Shown: positions 10,996 to 19,753, counted from the stretch's first letter. The stretch: DNA of 64,000 nucleotides from JBEIQE01 sp040376705 (GCA_040376705.1 JBEIQE010000005.1:62001-126000), one strand, 5' to 3'. The notes: generated by a model from the letters alone, not told the origin. Translations and numbers: made by a program.

Positions 10996-11231
10996 AATTT
11001 TTACCCCTGAAACCAGGTTGATGCCCACCTACATGGTGGACATTCGTTTAATAAGGTTAACAGATGTTTAAATTTGCGCCAGTCGGTAATATTTACTTTT
11101 ACCCTACGTAATGTATTAACGTAGAAGAAAGTGTAACAAAACTGCCGTGTTCGAGCGATATTAACATGTATATCTAAGCAGGTTAGGGTAGTCTCCTGAG
11201 GCCGCGTGTTAATACTTAGAAGGGGCGCTTC
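10996..11231. promoter_or_regulatory. Divergent promoter region between the giant repeat gene and manC
   Basis: This 236-bp AT-rich stretch lies between two divergent starts, so it must carry both promoters. It contains the inverted repeat at 11104-11124 and several TTAATA/TATTAAC-type AT blocks. I could not assign a confident -35/-10 pair. The manC side ends in AGAAGGGG, a good ribosome-binding site about 6 nt before its ATG. Confidence 0.55.
11104..11124. promoter_or_regulatory. Inverted repeat, possible operator
   Basis: CTACGT (11104-11109) and ACGTAG (11119-11124) are perfect 6-bp arms around a 9-bp centre. The centre overlaps a second small symmetry, TAAT-GT-ATTA. No T-tract follows, so it does not look like a terminator. 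Its place near the middle of a divergent intergenic region suggests a dimeric regulator site; which regulator is unknown. Confidence 0.35.
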
Positions 11232-12671
11232 ATGGTTCAGACGATTCAGCCGGTCATCCTTTCCGGTGGGGCAGGTACCCGCCTTTGGCCCCTCTCGCGG
11301 GAACTTTACCCCAAGCAGCTGCTTAAGCTGGTATCGGGCCAGACCCTGATTCAGGAAACTGCGCTCCGCACCTCCGACCCCGCCCTGTTCGCGGCGCCGC
11401 TGGTTGTGTGTAATGCCGAACACCGATTCGTTATTGATGACCAGCTGCAGGAAGTAGGCATCAAACCCGCCGGCCTGCTGATCGAACCCATCGCCCGCAA
11501 TACCGCCGCTGCCATTGCTGCAGTGGCTGTTTATGCCCGCAACCAGAACCCTGAGCAGCTCTTGCTCATCATGCCGTCCGATCACATGATCAAGGACAGC
11601 AAAGCCTTCCTCGCCGCCATAGCTGCTGCCAAGCCCTTGGCTGAAGCTGGCCGCATCGTGACCTTCGGGATTACACCCGACCGGCCCGACACTGGCTATG
11701 GTTATATCCGCTCGGGCGATAAGCTTGAGGGTACTGCTGGATTTGCCATCAGCTCGTTTGTCGAGAAGCCGGATCTGGCCACTGCCCAAGGCTACCTCGC
11801 GCAAGGTGGTTACCTCTGGAACGGCGGCATCTTCTGCGCGCGGGCGGATAAACTGATTGCCGAGTTCGAGCGCTTCTCACCCAAGGTGCTTGAAGCTGCC
11901 GAAGCTGCAGTGGATCAAGCCACGCAAGACCTTGGCTTCACCCGCCTGGCGGATGCGCCCTTCCGTAACTCGCCCTCCCAGCCGTTTGACAAAGCGGTGA
12001 TGGAGCAGACCAGCTTTGGCGCAGTGGTGCCGGTCAGCATGGGTTGGTCCGACATCGGCACCTGGCTCTCGCTCTGGCATGCCAGCCCGCAGGATGAAAA
12101 CAATAATGCGCTGATTGGCAATGTGCGTAGTGAAGACAGCTCGGGCTGCTATGTGCGCAGCGAAAAGCTACTCACCACCGTTATTGGTGCGCGCGATATG
12201 GTGGTGGTAGTAACCGATGATGCCGTGCTGGTGGCCCCGCGCGACCGCGCAGCCGAAGTTGGCAAGCTGGTTGATAAGATGAAGAAGGATGGCCTCAGCC
12301 AAACCCGCGTGCATAACGTGGTGTATCGCCCCTGGGGCCATTACGAAATGCTCTCGGCTGATACGCGTTTTCAGGTCAAGCGCATTACGGTGAAGCCCAA
12401 CGGTCGCCTCTCGCTGCAAAAGCATATGCATCGTGCGGAGCACTGGACCGTGGTAGCCGGGACTGCGCAGGTAACCATCAACGATAAGGTATCGCTACTG
12501 GGCGAGAACGAGTCAGTCTACGTACCATTAGGTGCTGTGCATCGCCTTGAGAACCTCGGCAAGCTACCCGTAGTGCTTATCGAAGTACAAAGCGGCGCCT
12601 ACTTGGGCGAAGATGACATCGTGCGCCTTGAAGATGCGTATGCGCGCGAGGCGTTGCCGAAGGCGGTTTAA
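11232..12671 (+). CDS. manC: Mannose-1-phosphate guanylyltransferase / mannose-6-phosphate isomerase
   Basis: A bifunctional cytoplasmic enzyme making GDP-mannose for capsule, O-antigen or exopolysaccharide. At 479 aa it has the usual length of the AlgA/XanB/CpsB type. The nucleotidyltransferase signature GGAGTRLWPLS is at residues 12-22 and the lysine loop FVEKP lies mid-domain. The C-terminal cupin (type II phosphomannose isomerase) carries YRPWGHYE and QKHMHRAEHW metal-ligand motifs. It is preceded by AGAAGGGG. It stands alone, divergent from the giant repeat gene and convergent with the gshB operon, with no other polysaccharide gene alongside. The type II isomerase domain may be active, but this cannot be shown here. 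Confidence 0.95.
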   Translation: MVQTIQPVILSGGAGTRLWPLSRELYPKQLLKLVSGQTLIQETALRTSDPALFAAPLVVCNAEHRFVIDDQLQEVGIKPAGLLIEPIARNTAAAIAAVAVYARNQNPEQLLLIMPSDHMIKDSKAFLAAIAAAKPLAEAGRIVTFGITPDRPDTGYGYIRSGDKLEGTAGFAISSFVEKPDLATAQGYLAQGGYLWNGGIFCARADKLIAEFERFSPKVLEAAEAAVDQATQDLGFTRLADAPFRNSPSQPFDKAVMEQTSFGAVVPVSMGWSDIGTWLSLWHASPQDENNNALIGNVRSEDSSGCYVRSEKLLTTVIGARDMVVVVTDDAVLVAPRDRAAEVGKLVDKMKKDGLSQTRVHNVVYRPWGHYEMLSADTRFQVKRITVKPNGRLSLQKHMHRAEHWTVVAGTAQVTINDKVSLLGENESVYVPLGAVHRLENLGKLPVVLIEVQSGAYLGEDDIVRLEDAYAREALPKAV

Positions 12672-12762
12672 GCATGATTATTTTCATTCCAGCTTGCGCT
12701 GAAGTGACAATTTCAGTGTTTAAAAATTCGCAGTTACGATTGAGCGATGCAATATAAGTTTC

Positions 12763-13002
12763 TCAGGTCCACTCACCATTCGGGTCGGCCCATAAAAGAA
12801 TATCGCGATAGTCTTTGGCTGCCTGCTGCACAAAGTGTTCTACTTTAGAAATGTCATGATCGCTCAAAACCACTATGCACATTTGTATGCGGTGTGCCTC
12901 TTCACCCTTATAGGTGTTCAGAACCTGCATAACCTCTTGCACCTTATTCGCTGGAAAAGCAGCTGTTACAGCAGCCTCTATATCCTCTGACGTAACTGGC
13001 AT
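12763..13002 (-). CDS. Small conserved-looking hypothetical protein in gshB operon
   Basis: 79 aa, starting 8 nt after gshB ends, with a strong AGGAGG ribosome-binding site, so it is very probably translated with gshB. The N-terminal half is predicted helical (SEDIEAAVTAAFPANKVQEVMQ cut into two helices), and the end is WADPNGEWT. It has no signal peptide, membrane segment or cysteine pair. I do not recognise the family. The operon position allows a link to thiol metabolism, but nothing in the sequence proves it. Confidence 0.75.
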   Translation of the reverse strand: MPVTSEDIEAAVTAAFPANKVQEVMQVLNTYKGEEAHRIQMCIVVLSDHDISKVEHFVQQAAKDYRDILLWADPNGEWT

Positions 13003-13010
13003 ACCGCCTC

Positions 13011-13955
13011 CTAACGCCTCAAGCGCTTCTCAACCGCATTCCAGACGAGTGCCTCAATCTGCACATCGTCAAGCTTGTTAGCCTGCGCGATGCCGGTGGG
13101 CGAAGTCACGTTAATCTCGGTGAGATAGCCACCAATCACATCAATACCCACAAACAGCAGGCCCATATCACGCAGCACAGGGCCGATGGTGGCGATGATT
13201 TCGCGCTCACGCTCGGTGAGTATAACCTTCTCGAGGGTTGAGCCGGTACGCATGGCGGCGCGTGCTTCGCCTTCAGCGGGCACACGCGCAAAACCGCCTA
13301 CGTATTCGCCTTCAACCAATATGAGGCGGCGGTCGCCTTGGCGTACCTCAGGCAGGTAGCGCTGCACAATCAATGGCTCAATCGTGGCTGCCATCAATGT
13401 TTCAAATGCCGAACCAAAGTTCTCATCGTCCGGCTTAATATGAAATACGCCGTGGCCCGCATGGCCGTTGATGGGTTTAATAATGATATCCGCGTGCGCA
13501 TCGCGGAAGGCATTTACAGCCCCGCGATCACGCGTGATGAGCGTGGGGGGAATGAAATCAGGAAAACGCAGCACCAGCATTTTCTCGGGCGCATCGCGGA
13601 TGCTGCGCGGGTTGTTGAGCACCAGCACCTGATCTGCAATCAACTCGAGCAGATGCAGCGAGGCGATATAGGCTACATCAAACGGGGGGTCCTGCCGCAC
13701 CCAGATTACATCCATCCCGCCCAGATCAATTGTCTCGCGCGGGCCGACGACATGGCTTTTCTCCGGCGGGTTGAGGCCTGTTACTTTATAGGCGGGAGCA
13801 CTGAGCACGCCCGGCTGCCAGCTCAGGTCTTTCGCTTCATAGAAATAAACATCGGCCCCGCGGCGGCCAGCTTCGGCAGCAATGCGAATGGAAGAGTCGG
13901 AAGCAAAATTGGCGCTGGCAAGCGGGTCCATTTGTATGGCCACCTGCAGCGCCAT
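13011..13955 (-). CDS. gshB: Glutathione synthetase
   Basis: Joins gamma-glutamylcysteine and glycine using ATP, the second step of glutathione synthesis, in the cytoplasm. At 314 aa it matches the bacterial GshB length. The N-terminal pre-ATP-grasp domain begins with QVAIQMDPL. The ATP-grasp core shows IIIKPINGHAGHGVF (lysine and glycine-rich loop), RYLPEVRQGDRRLILV, and the metal-binding end FVGIDVIGGYLTEINVTSPTG. It lies 3 nt after the SirB1-like gene in a tight minus-strand operon. The neighbourhood rsmI-yraN-...-gshB is common in Alphaproteobacteria. grxC in this window would use its product. Confidence 0.96.
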   Translation of the reverse strand: MALQVAIQMDPLASANFASDSSIRIAAEAGRRGADVYFYEAKDLSWQPGVLSAPAYKVTGLNPPEKSHVVGPRETIDLGGMDVIWVRQDPPFDVAYIASLHLLELIADQVLVLNNPRSIRDAPEKMLVLRFPDFIPPTLITRDRGAVNAFRDAHADIIIKPINGHAGHGVFHIKPDDENFGSAFETLMAATIEPLIVQRYLPEVRQGDRRLILVEGEYVGGFARVPAEGEARAAMRTGSTLEKVILTEREREIIATIGPVLRDMGLLFVGIDVIGGYLTEINVTSPTGIAQANKLDDVQIEALVWNAVEKRLRR

Positions 13956-13958
13956 CGC

Positions 13959-14825
13959 TTAGGCACCTGTGCTTGCGGTAAGCGCGCGCAACTGGTCAAT
14001 CAGCGAGGCGGTCTGCCCGCGCATCGGATCATCGCCTGACAATGTCAGGTAGTTCTCGAGCGCAATAATCGCGCGGTGCTCTTCGCCAAGACGGGCCAGC
14101 GTGAGGCCGAATTCGCGCCACCAGATGGCGCGCTCGGGCGTGAGCAGCAGCATCGCTTCCATGATTTCGGCCGCAGCCTCATCCATACCGGCGCGCACAT
14201 AACGCATCTTCAGGTTATTCTGCAGACGCAGCAGCACGTCTTTATTGCCAATCGGCAGGTAATACTCGGGCAGCAATTCGGCTTCTGGGCCCAGCTTGGC
14301 TTTAACCAGCTCGCGCATGCGCGGCACGGCCACGATATCGCCGCGCTCGAACGGATCGATAATCAGACGGCGGCCATTGAACTCAAGACGCACCAGAAAA
14401 TGTTCAGGGAAGTTAAGTCCAACTGCTGACCAGCCATTGGCGCGCGCGGCAGCGAGGTAAATAATACCAAGCGCAACCGGCAAGCCGCGGCGGCGGTCTA
14501 CCACCTTCATGAGGTTGGCGTTATCCGGTGAATCATACGTGGCTTCATCGCCCTCATAGCCATGGCGAATGGCGATCACTTCACGCAAAATTGCAGCTAT
14601 CTGCTCGACCCGCACCGGCTTGACGCTTTGCGTCATCTGCGCAACTTCGGCCCCCAAGCGGTCAAGATGCTCGCGGTAAGCAAATGTATCGCGGCGCGGC
14701 AAACGGAGTGAAGCAAAAGCCAGGGCCACCGCTCCCAGATCGATCAGATCGTCCGGCACTTCAGACCATGCGCGCAATTCTTCCTGCGCCTGATTCTTGG
14801 TGGGGATGCTGACCAGCACGGTCAT
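13959..14825 (-). CDS. SirB1-family transglutaminase-like protein with TPR-like tail
   Basis: 288 aa. The central region has the SirB1/UPF0162 transglutaminase-like fold: LMKVVDRRRGLPVALGIIYL, then NFPEHFLVRLE, then LIIDPFERG. The C-terminal about 90 residues are helical TPR-like (AGMDEAAAEIMEAMLLLTPERA...). The catalytic cysteine of true transglutaminases is not visible at the usual place, where the family often has a replacement. The start overlaps the preceding BON gene by 4 nt, so translation is coupled. The family is widespread in Proteobacteria and its biochemical role is poorly defined. Confidence 0.85.
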   Translation of the reverse strand: MTVLVSIPTKNQAQEELRAWSEVPDDLIDLGAVALAFASLRLPRRDTFAYREHLDRLGAEVAQMTQSVKPVRVEQIAAILREVIAIRHGYEGDEATYDSPDNANLMKVVDRRRGLPVALGIIYLAAARANGWSAVGLNFPEHFLVRLEFNGRRLIIDPFERGDIVAVPRMRELVKAKLGPEAELLPEYYLPIGNKDVLLRLQNNLKMRYVRAGMDEAAAEIMEAMLLLTPERAIWWREFGLTLARLGEEHRAIIALENYLTLSGDDPMRGQTASLIDQLRALTASTGA

Positions 14826-15406
14826 TGGGTGTTCTCCGTTACGTCGATAAAGGCCTCGACCGATTTAACACCGGGGAAATACCGGGCCAGATACATGACC
14901 CGCTGCCTCTCCCGCGTACTCTCGGCCTCACCTATGACGTAAACTGTACCATCATTTGTTTCAACATCATAGTTGAGAGCCTTCACATCGCGATCGAAGG
15001 TATAGACACCCTCGAGTCGCAGCGAGATTGACTCATCGGCAAGCCGTGTCCCCAGGCTGCGGTCGGGCCCGATTGTGAGTCTATTCACGGGGTTAACCGC
15101 TCCAGCCTTGATGGCCAGTTCTTCAGCTAATGTTTTAAGTTCCTGCGAGGGCACCCGCCCGATGATAACGACTCGGCCTTTGCTGATCATCAGCGAAGCG
15201 CGTTCATAGAGCTGAATGGAATGATGGAACCACGATTCGTTGATGGCGAGGCGTAACTGGTAATCGGTTAGTGCACCAGAAAGGCCGCGCTCCTGCATAC
15301 TGGCGGTGCCGGCAGCACCACCTGCGCCCAACAGAAAATCACGCGGCGTGCAGGCGGTTAACAGCAATAGAAAGGCTATCAGCCCGGCTTGAGCGCGATC
15401 TGGCAT
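14822..15406 (-). CDS. BON-domain outer-membrane/periplasmic lipoprotein
   Basis: 194 aa with a lipoprotein signal: a hydrophobic run then LLTAC, lipidated Cys19. Two BON-like modules follow. The first covers about residues 48-105 (LRLAINESWF...GRVVIIGRVPS...AGAVNPVNRL). The second covers about 120-190 (VKALNYDVETNDGTVYVIGEA...GVKSVEAFIDV). BON lipoproteins of the OsmY/DolP kind bind phospholipid and support outer-membrane integrity; that role is inferred from the family. It overlaps the upstream gene by 28 nt and the downstream gene by 4 nt. Confidence 0.85.
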   Translation of the reverse strand: MPDRAQAGLIAFLLLLTACTPRDFLLGAGGAAGTASMQERGLSGALTDYQLRLAINESWFHHSIQLYERASLMISKGRVVIIGRVPSQELKTLAEELAIKAGAVNPVNRLTIGPDRSLGTRLADESISLRLEGVYTFDRDVKALNYDVETNDGTVYVIGEAESTRERQRVMYLARYFPGVKSVEAFIDVTENTQ

Positions 15407-16290
15407 GTATCTCCATCCCGCACAGTGGCTTGCAGTGTCACATTATGGCCATTCCAGCTCACGCGCTTGCTCGAGCCGGTGGCAATACGCTGACTAACCA
15501 TGCCGTTACCGCCCACAATACAATAACGCCCGCTGTTACGGCGGCTAATCGCAATCAGGCGAATGTGATAACCACTTACATCGCGTTCGTCGCCTACATC
15601 GAGCGTCACAGTCTGGGCGCCAGCCAGTGCAGTGGTTGGCCCGCTAATGGTACCCAGGGCACCGGTGCCAATCGTCTCAACTGTAGGCACCGTACCGGTG
15701 GGGCGCGGCGGGCTGCGGCGCGGCTTGGGCGGCCAGTTTTGCGGCCATACGAACGGTGTGGGCGATACCACATTAGGCGGCGCGATAGTGGTGCTGGCGG
15801 GGCTGGGGGCAGCACTGGTATTGGGCGGTGTAGGCTCAGTTGGCGGGGTAATGCCCGTATCATCGGGCGCAAGATCAGCAGGAGGCATAACACTGGCTGG
15901 GGCCACGGGCTGATCTACCGCACGGCCCGGAGGCGGCTTGGGCAGGGGCGGACCATCGCCTGCAGGAGCCTGTTGCGCAGCTGATTCAGTCGCGCGGCGC
16001 AAACGCTCGAGCGAGGAATTGCAGTTCGAGAGGCGGCTCTCAAGCTCTTCGCGCTGGCCATTCTGCAAACCCCGCGCAGGCGGGCAAACCGGCTGCCGCG
16101 CCTGCAGCGCGGCAACTTCGGCTTTAAGCTGCACAATCTCGCGCACATGCGGGCGCTCGACAAAAAAGTAAAATGCAAATGCACCGATACAGATGCCGAT
16201 AACTAGGCTCGAAACAAATACCTTCAGCTCGCGCGATGAATCTTCATCGGCATAGACAGAGTAGTTCGGTCGGCGGTGTTTACGGGCCAT
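15379..16290 (-). CDS. Single-pass membrane protein with proline-rich linker, unknown function
   Basis: 303 aa. A short basic N-terminus (MARKHRRPNYSVYADEDSS) precedes one transmembrane helix (about 24-45, FVSSLVIGICIGAFAFYFFV). A coiled-coil-like stretch follows (REIVQLKAEVAALQARQ), then a long Pro/Ala/Thr-rich linker, then a compact C-terminal domain from about 225 to the end (TLDVGDERDVSGYHIRL...DGDTCQIALKPG). That domain has two Cys that could pair in the periplasm. Topology suggests an anchored periplasmic domain reaching across the envelope. Its 3' end overlaps the BON lipoprotein gene by 28 nt and its start overlaps yraN by 11 nt. Family not recognised. Confidence 0.8.
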   Translation of the reverse strand: MARKHRRPNYSVYADEDSSRELKVFVSSLVIGICIGAFAFYFFVERPHVREIVQLKAEVAALQARQPVCPPARGLQNGQREELESRLSNCNSSLERLRRATESAAQQAPAGDGPPLPKPPPGRAVDQPVAPASVMPPADLAPDDTGITPPTEPTPPNTSAAPSPASTTIAPPNVVSPTPFVWPQNWPPKPRRSPPRPTGTVPTVETIGTGALGTISGPTTALAGAQTVTLDVGDERDVSGYHIRLIAISRRNSGRYCIVGGNGMVSQRIATGSSKRVSWNGHNVTLQATVRDGDTCQIALKPG

Positions 16291-16630
16291 CGTTCCACAC
16301 GTTTACTACATGGCGCGGCCAACCCCAACGGTTAACCAGCAACGCATCGAATCGCACACTATGGTTGCTTAACTCGGGCCGTTGCGCCAGCACAAAGCGC
16401 GCAGCATTGACTAATCTGTGCTGCTGGCGCGGCGAAATAGCCCCTGCTGCATTATCAAATGTAAAACGCTGTTTTACTTCAACCACAGCCACGGTACTGC
16501 CGCGCTTGGCCAGAATGTCAATCTCGCCACCGGGGGTTTTAAGGCGGCGCGCTAAAATGCGGTAGCCTTTGAGCTGCAGCAGCCATGCCGCCACTCTCTC
16601 GGCTGACAGGCCTGCCGCATGATTGCTCAT
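16280..16630 (-). CDS. YraN family (UPF0102) endonuclease-fold protein
   Basis: 116 aa, the usual YraN length. It has the restriction-endonuclease-like core: AERVAAWLLQLKGYRILARR, then GGEIDILAKRGSTVAVVEVK, where D, E and K form the family's nuclease-like triad, then AARFVLAQRPEL. The cellular role is uncertain. It is normally next to rsmI, as here, overlapping it by 4 nt. Confidence 0.93.
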   Translation of the reverse strand: MSNHAAGLSAERVAAWLLQLKGYRILARRLKTPGGEIDILAKRGSTVAVVEVKQRFTFDNAAGAISPRQQHRLVNAARFVLAQRPELSNHSVRFDALLVNRWGWPRHVVNVWNDGP

Positions 16631-17520
16631 GCCTTGCCCTGCTCCAGCGCTACCGCGCGCGCATAAACCTCGCGCTTGGGCAAACCTGTGCGCGCTGTAA
16701 CCACCGCTACGGCGTCTTTCAGGCTGCCCAGCTTCAGCTCGGCCTTCAGCAATCCATCAAGGTCATGCTCTTCATCCTGTGGCAGCGGAGGCGCGATCAC
16801 CAAAACCACTTCGCCACGCACATCCTTGCCCTCATATCTGGCGGCCAGCTCTTCAAGCGGCGCGCGCACAACTTCTTCATGCAGTTTGGTGATCTCGCGC
16901 ACCAAAGCAGCCTCGCGATTACCCAGCACCTTATACATATCGGCCAATGTCTCAGACACGCGGTTGGGGCTTTCGTAGAAAATCAGCGTGGCAGGCACGT
17001 TGGCGAGGGCCGAGAGCTCGCTGCGGCGCGCACCGGTCTTAACAGGTAAAAAACCTATAAAGCAGAAGCGTTCACTGGCGATGCCGCTAATAGATAAGGC
17101 AGAGAGTGCCGCATTTGCACCCGGCACGACGGTAACTTTAAAGCCGGCCATTTGCACAGCTTTAACTAAAGGTGCGCCGGGATCAGAGATTAAGGGCATA
17201 CCTGCATCACTGATCATGGCCACCACACCGCCAGCCGCAATAGTGGCCAATATCTCAGGCAAACGCTCCATCTGGTTATGCTCATGGCAGCTCACCAGCT
17301 TGGTGTTGATGCCGTAATGCTCGGTCAGCTTGCGCGAGACGCGCGTGTCTTCACACAAAATAATTGCTGCTTCCTGCAGCGTCTCGATGGCACGCAGGGT
17401 CATGTCGCCCAAGTTGCCAATAGGTGTCGCTACCAGATAAAACCCGCGTGTGAGTTTACAGCTGAGCTTGGGGCCGCTAGTTTGGGGAGGATTTTCTTCA
17501 GGAGACAGCTGTGCGCACAT
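16627..17520 (-). CDS. rsmI: 16S rRNA 2'-O-ribose C1402 methyltransferase
   Basis: Methylates the ribose of C1402 in the 30S decoding centre using SAM. 297 aa, tetrapyrrole-methylase fold. Motifs: LVATPIGNLGDMTLRAIETL near residues 30-49, EDTRVSRKLTEHYGI, the SAM-loop stretch VAMISDAGMPLISDPG, and SGIASERFCFIGFLP. An N-terminal extension of about 25 residues precedes the core, so an internal start is possible. Its 5' end overlaps the divergent lpoA-like gene by 10 nt, so the two promoters must lie inside each other's coding sequence. Confidence 0.95.
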   Translation of the reverse strand: MCAQLSPEENPPQTSGPKLSCKLTRGFYLVATPIGNLGDMTLRAIETLQEAAIILCEDTRVSRKLTEHYGINTKLVSCHEHNQMERLPEILATIAAGGVVAMISDAGMPLISDPGAPLVKAVQMAGFKVTVVPGANAALSALSISGIASERFCFIGFLPVKTGARRSELSALANVPATLIFYESPNRVSETLADMYKVLGNREAALVREITKLHEEVVRAPLEELAARYEGKDVRGEVVLVIAPPLPQDEEHDLDGLLKAELKLGSLKDAVAVVTARTGLPKREVYARAVALEQGKA

Positions 17521-18701
17521 TCCCCCTTCTTACCACTGTTCTGCTCTCTGTCAGCCTCCCAGCTTTGCTTTCTGGCTGCGCCCCTACCGTTAATTCGCAA
17601 AGCCGTGGCGAAGCGACCAGCAGCTATACCGCGCCAGCGCCGGTAGAAGCCGTGCGCCCCGCCGCCGAAGCCACCACCAAAGTTGCCATATTGCTGCCGC
17701 TTTCGGGCCCGCAAGCCAATATCGGCCAAAGCCTGCTCAATGCAGCCCAGCTGGCAGTTTACGATGTAGGCGGCGAGAAATTTGCCCTGCTGCCACAAGA
17801 TACCCAAGGCACTCCTGAAGGCGCGAGTGCTGCCGCCCAACGTGCACTGGCCGATGGTGCACAGCTGTTTATTGGCCCCGTCTTCGCGCCCGAGGTTGAG
17901 GCTGTGCGCGCCTTGGCCCACCAGCGCAACATCCCCATTCTGGCCCTTAGCAATAACGAGAACCTGACTGATACGTTCACTTATGTCATGGGCCTCTCGC
18001 CGCTCGATCAGGTGGGCCGCGCCCTGCAACACGCCAAGCGTCAGGGTATTAGTCGCGTCGCTGCCCTGCTGCCCAATAACCCGTACGGACAAGCAGTGAG
18101 CGAAGCCATAAGCGAAGAGGCCGAACTGCAGGGCCTGCAGCTGGTCAAGCTCGCGCGCTATAGCGCAACGGATAACCTCACGGTCACAGCGCAAACCTTC
18201 ATGACCGAGTTGAACGCCGCAGGCGGCGCGCAGGCGCTGATGTTTGGCGAGAATGGCGCCGGCCTGCTCAATATTGCCGGTCAGCTGGCGGCGAATGGTT
18301 ATAACCCTGCCATCACGCGTCCGCTTGGCACAGCCCTGTGGGAAGATGGCAGCGCCACCCGCAGTACAGCGCTGGTTGGTGGCTGGTATGCCGCGCCCGC
18401 GGGCACCCAGCGCCGTGCGTTCAACGCCCGTTATGCGCAAACCTTTGGTGGCAACCCGCCCGCCATTGCACCGCTGGCTTATGATTCAACCGCACTGGCC
18501 GCTGTGCTCTCGCGCAGTGATGCCCGCTTTACCGAGCAGCGCATGACTGACCCCATGGGCTTTAATGGTGTAGATGGCATCTTCCGTCTGCACCCGAGCG
18601 GCAATGTTGAGCGCGGCTTGGCCGTGTTTGAAGTTGGCCCTGCAGGCAACCAGCTGATTGATGCTGCACCGCTGACCTTTGCCACAGCGCAGACCAACTA
18701 A
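17511..18701 (+). CDS. LpoA-like penicillin-binding-protein activator lipoprotein
   Basis: 396 aa. The signal peptide ends LLSGC, lipidated Cys23. After a Ser/Ala/Pro linker comes a periplasmic-binding-protein type 1 fold: VAILLPLSGPQANIGQSLLN, then QLFIGPVFAPEVEAVRAL, then ISRVAALLPNNPYGQAVS, then IDAAPLTFA at the end. The family corresponds to the C-terminal domain of E. coli LpoA and is found beside rsmI/yraN in Alphaproteobacteria. Regulation of a PBP is inferred. Its stop overlaps the rsmC stop convergently by 4 nt. Confidence 0.88.
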   Translation: MRTFPLLTTVLLSVSLPALLSGCAPTVNSQSRGEATSSYTAPAPVEAVRPAAEATTKVAILLPLSGPQANIGQSLLNAAQLAVYDVGGEKFALLPQDTQGTPEGASAAAQRALADGAQLFIGPVFAPEVEAVRALAHQRNIPILALSNNENLTDTFTYVMGLSPLDQVGRALQHAKRQGISRVAALLPNNPYGQAVSEAISEEAELQGLQLVKLARYSATDNLTVTAQTFMTELNAAGGAQALMFGENGAGLLNIAGQLAANGYNPAITRPLGTALWEDGSATRSTALVGGWYAAPAGTQRRAFNARYAQTFGGNPPAIAPLAYDSTALAAVLSRSDARFTEQRMTDPMGFNGVDGIFRLHPSGNVERGLAVFEVGPAGNQLIDAAPLTFATAQTN

Positions 18702-19687
18702 GCGCGCACAGCCTTAAGTACCCAGAACTGGCGGTTTTCGGCAATCACCTCAACCGGGCCGATGGCCTTGGCCATGGCTTCTTTATACGGCAGGAAACGG
18801 TTAGCTACCACATAGATAGCCCCGCCCTTGACCAGCTTTTCGCGCGCAGCGATAAAGAGGTTATCGACGATCTGCCGGTCAATCTTCTGCCCCGTATGGA
18901 ACGGCGGGTTGGTAACAATCGCATCAAGCGGCCCCGGCACCGGCGTAAGGCCGGGCGCAATATGCACAACAACACCAGCTACACCGTTGGCTTTAAGCGT
19001 GCTTTTGGTGGCGGCATAGGCCAGTGCGTTGATGTCTGACGCACTGACATTCAGCATCGGCTGGCGTACACGCAGCCAGGTCGCGATGATGCCGCAACCG
19101 CAACCAAAGTCATGTACGCGTGCTCCGTCCTTAAACTTGGGCAGGTTCTCGAGCAGCAACTTGGTACCGTCATCGACCTCGCCATAACTGAACACGCCGG
19201 GCAACGAGATGAGGATAAGCTCCTGACCTGCCACTTCCTGAATGAAGCGATGCTCCCATGCCTCAATCCCGCGTGGGGGGGCGCTTTCGGCCAGCTCGGC
19301 AAACCATAGTTCGGCATGACCGCCATAAGCTGCCTTCTGCACATTGGTCCAGTTACTACCGAGCACATTCGCGGCTGAGGCAATACCAGAGCGCGCAGCA
19401 CCGAACATCCACAGCCTTGTACCTACGGGGAGCTTTTCGGCCAGCATGGCCAACTGCATGCGCACTTGTTCTTTGTGGTGTGACCAACCCAACATAACGC
19501 CAGCGACATTAAGGCTGGCAGGTTTAAGCCATGGCTCTTTGAGCGTAGTGAAAACGATGGGGGAGATATCCGGCCGCTCATGTGGCAGCTGCTGGGCAAC
19601 TTCGCTCGCTTCAACAAACAGCACCTTGCCGGCAGGCAACTTGGCCACAGCCTGTGCCAGAACCCAGCGAAAATCAGCGGTACTCAT
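18698..19687 (-). CDS. rsmC: 16S rRNA (guanine-N2) methyltransferase, RsmC type
   Basis: 329 aa, the expected RsmC length. The N-terminal half is a degenerate methyltransferase domain and the C-terminal half is the catalytic one. The SAM motif is ARVHDFGCGCGIIATWL and the amino-methyltransferase motif is IVTNPPFHTG. The family modifies G1207 in 16S rRNA. Close relatives (RlmG) share the layout, so the exact target guanine is inferred. The ATG follows a GGAG-like site. The gene is followed convergently by the lpoA-like gene. Confidence 0.88.
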   Translation of the reverse strand: MSTADFRWVLAQAVAKLPAGKVLFVEASEVAQQLPHERPDISPIVFTTLKEPWLKPASLNVAGVMLGWSHHKEQVRMQLAMLAEKLPVGTRLWMFGAARSGIASAANVLGSNWTNVQKAAYGGHAELWFAELAESAPPRGIEAWEHRFIQEVAGQELILISLPGVFSYGEVDDGTKLLLENLPKFKDGARVHDFGCGCGIIATWLRVRQPMLNVSASDINALAYAATKSTLKANGVAGVVVHIAPGLTPVPGPLDAIVTNPPFHTGQKIDRQIVDNLFIAAREKLVKGGAIYVVANRFLPYKEAMAKAIGPVEVIAENRQFWVLKAVRA

Positions 19688-19701
19688 GAAGGAGAAGCTC
19701 T

Positions 19702-19741
19702 AAAAAGAAAAATCCCTTCCCCCAGAAACAGGGGAAGGGAA
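19702..19741 (-). terminator. Rho-independent terminator of the lysC-to-DUF4167 run
   Basis: Nine-base perfect arms (19714-19722 and 19731-19739, CCCTTCCCC/GGGGAAGGG) enclose an 8-nt loop. On the minus strand the stem is followed by ATTTTTCTTTTT. It lies 13 nt after the DUF4167 stop and just before rsmC begins. Confidence 0.9.
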
Positions 19742-19753
19742 ATTAGGGTGACT

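Noticed and set aside
11001..11804. Minus-strand 267-aa frame over manC
   Set aside because: It is antisense to the clear manC coding sequence and shows no domain.
12699..12716. CTGAA...TTCAG hairpin between manC and the gshB operon
   Set aside because: Five-base stem and no proper T-tract; too weak to call a terminator.
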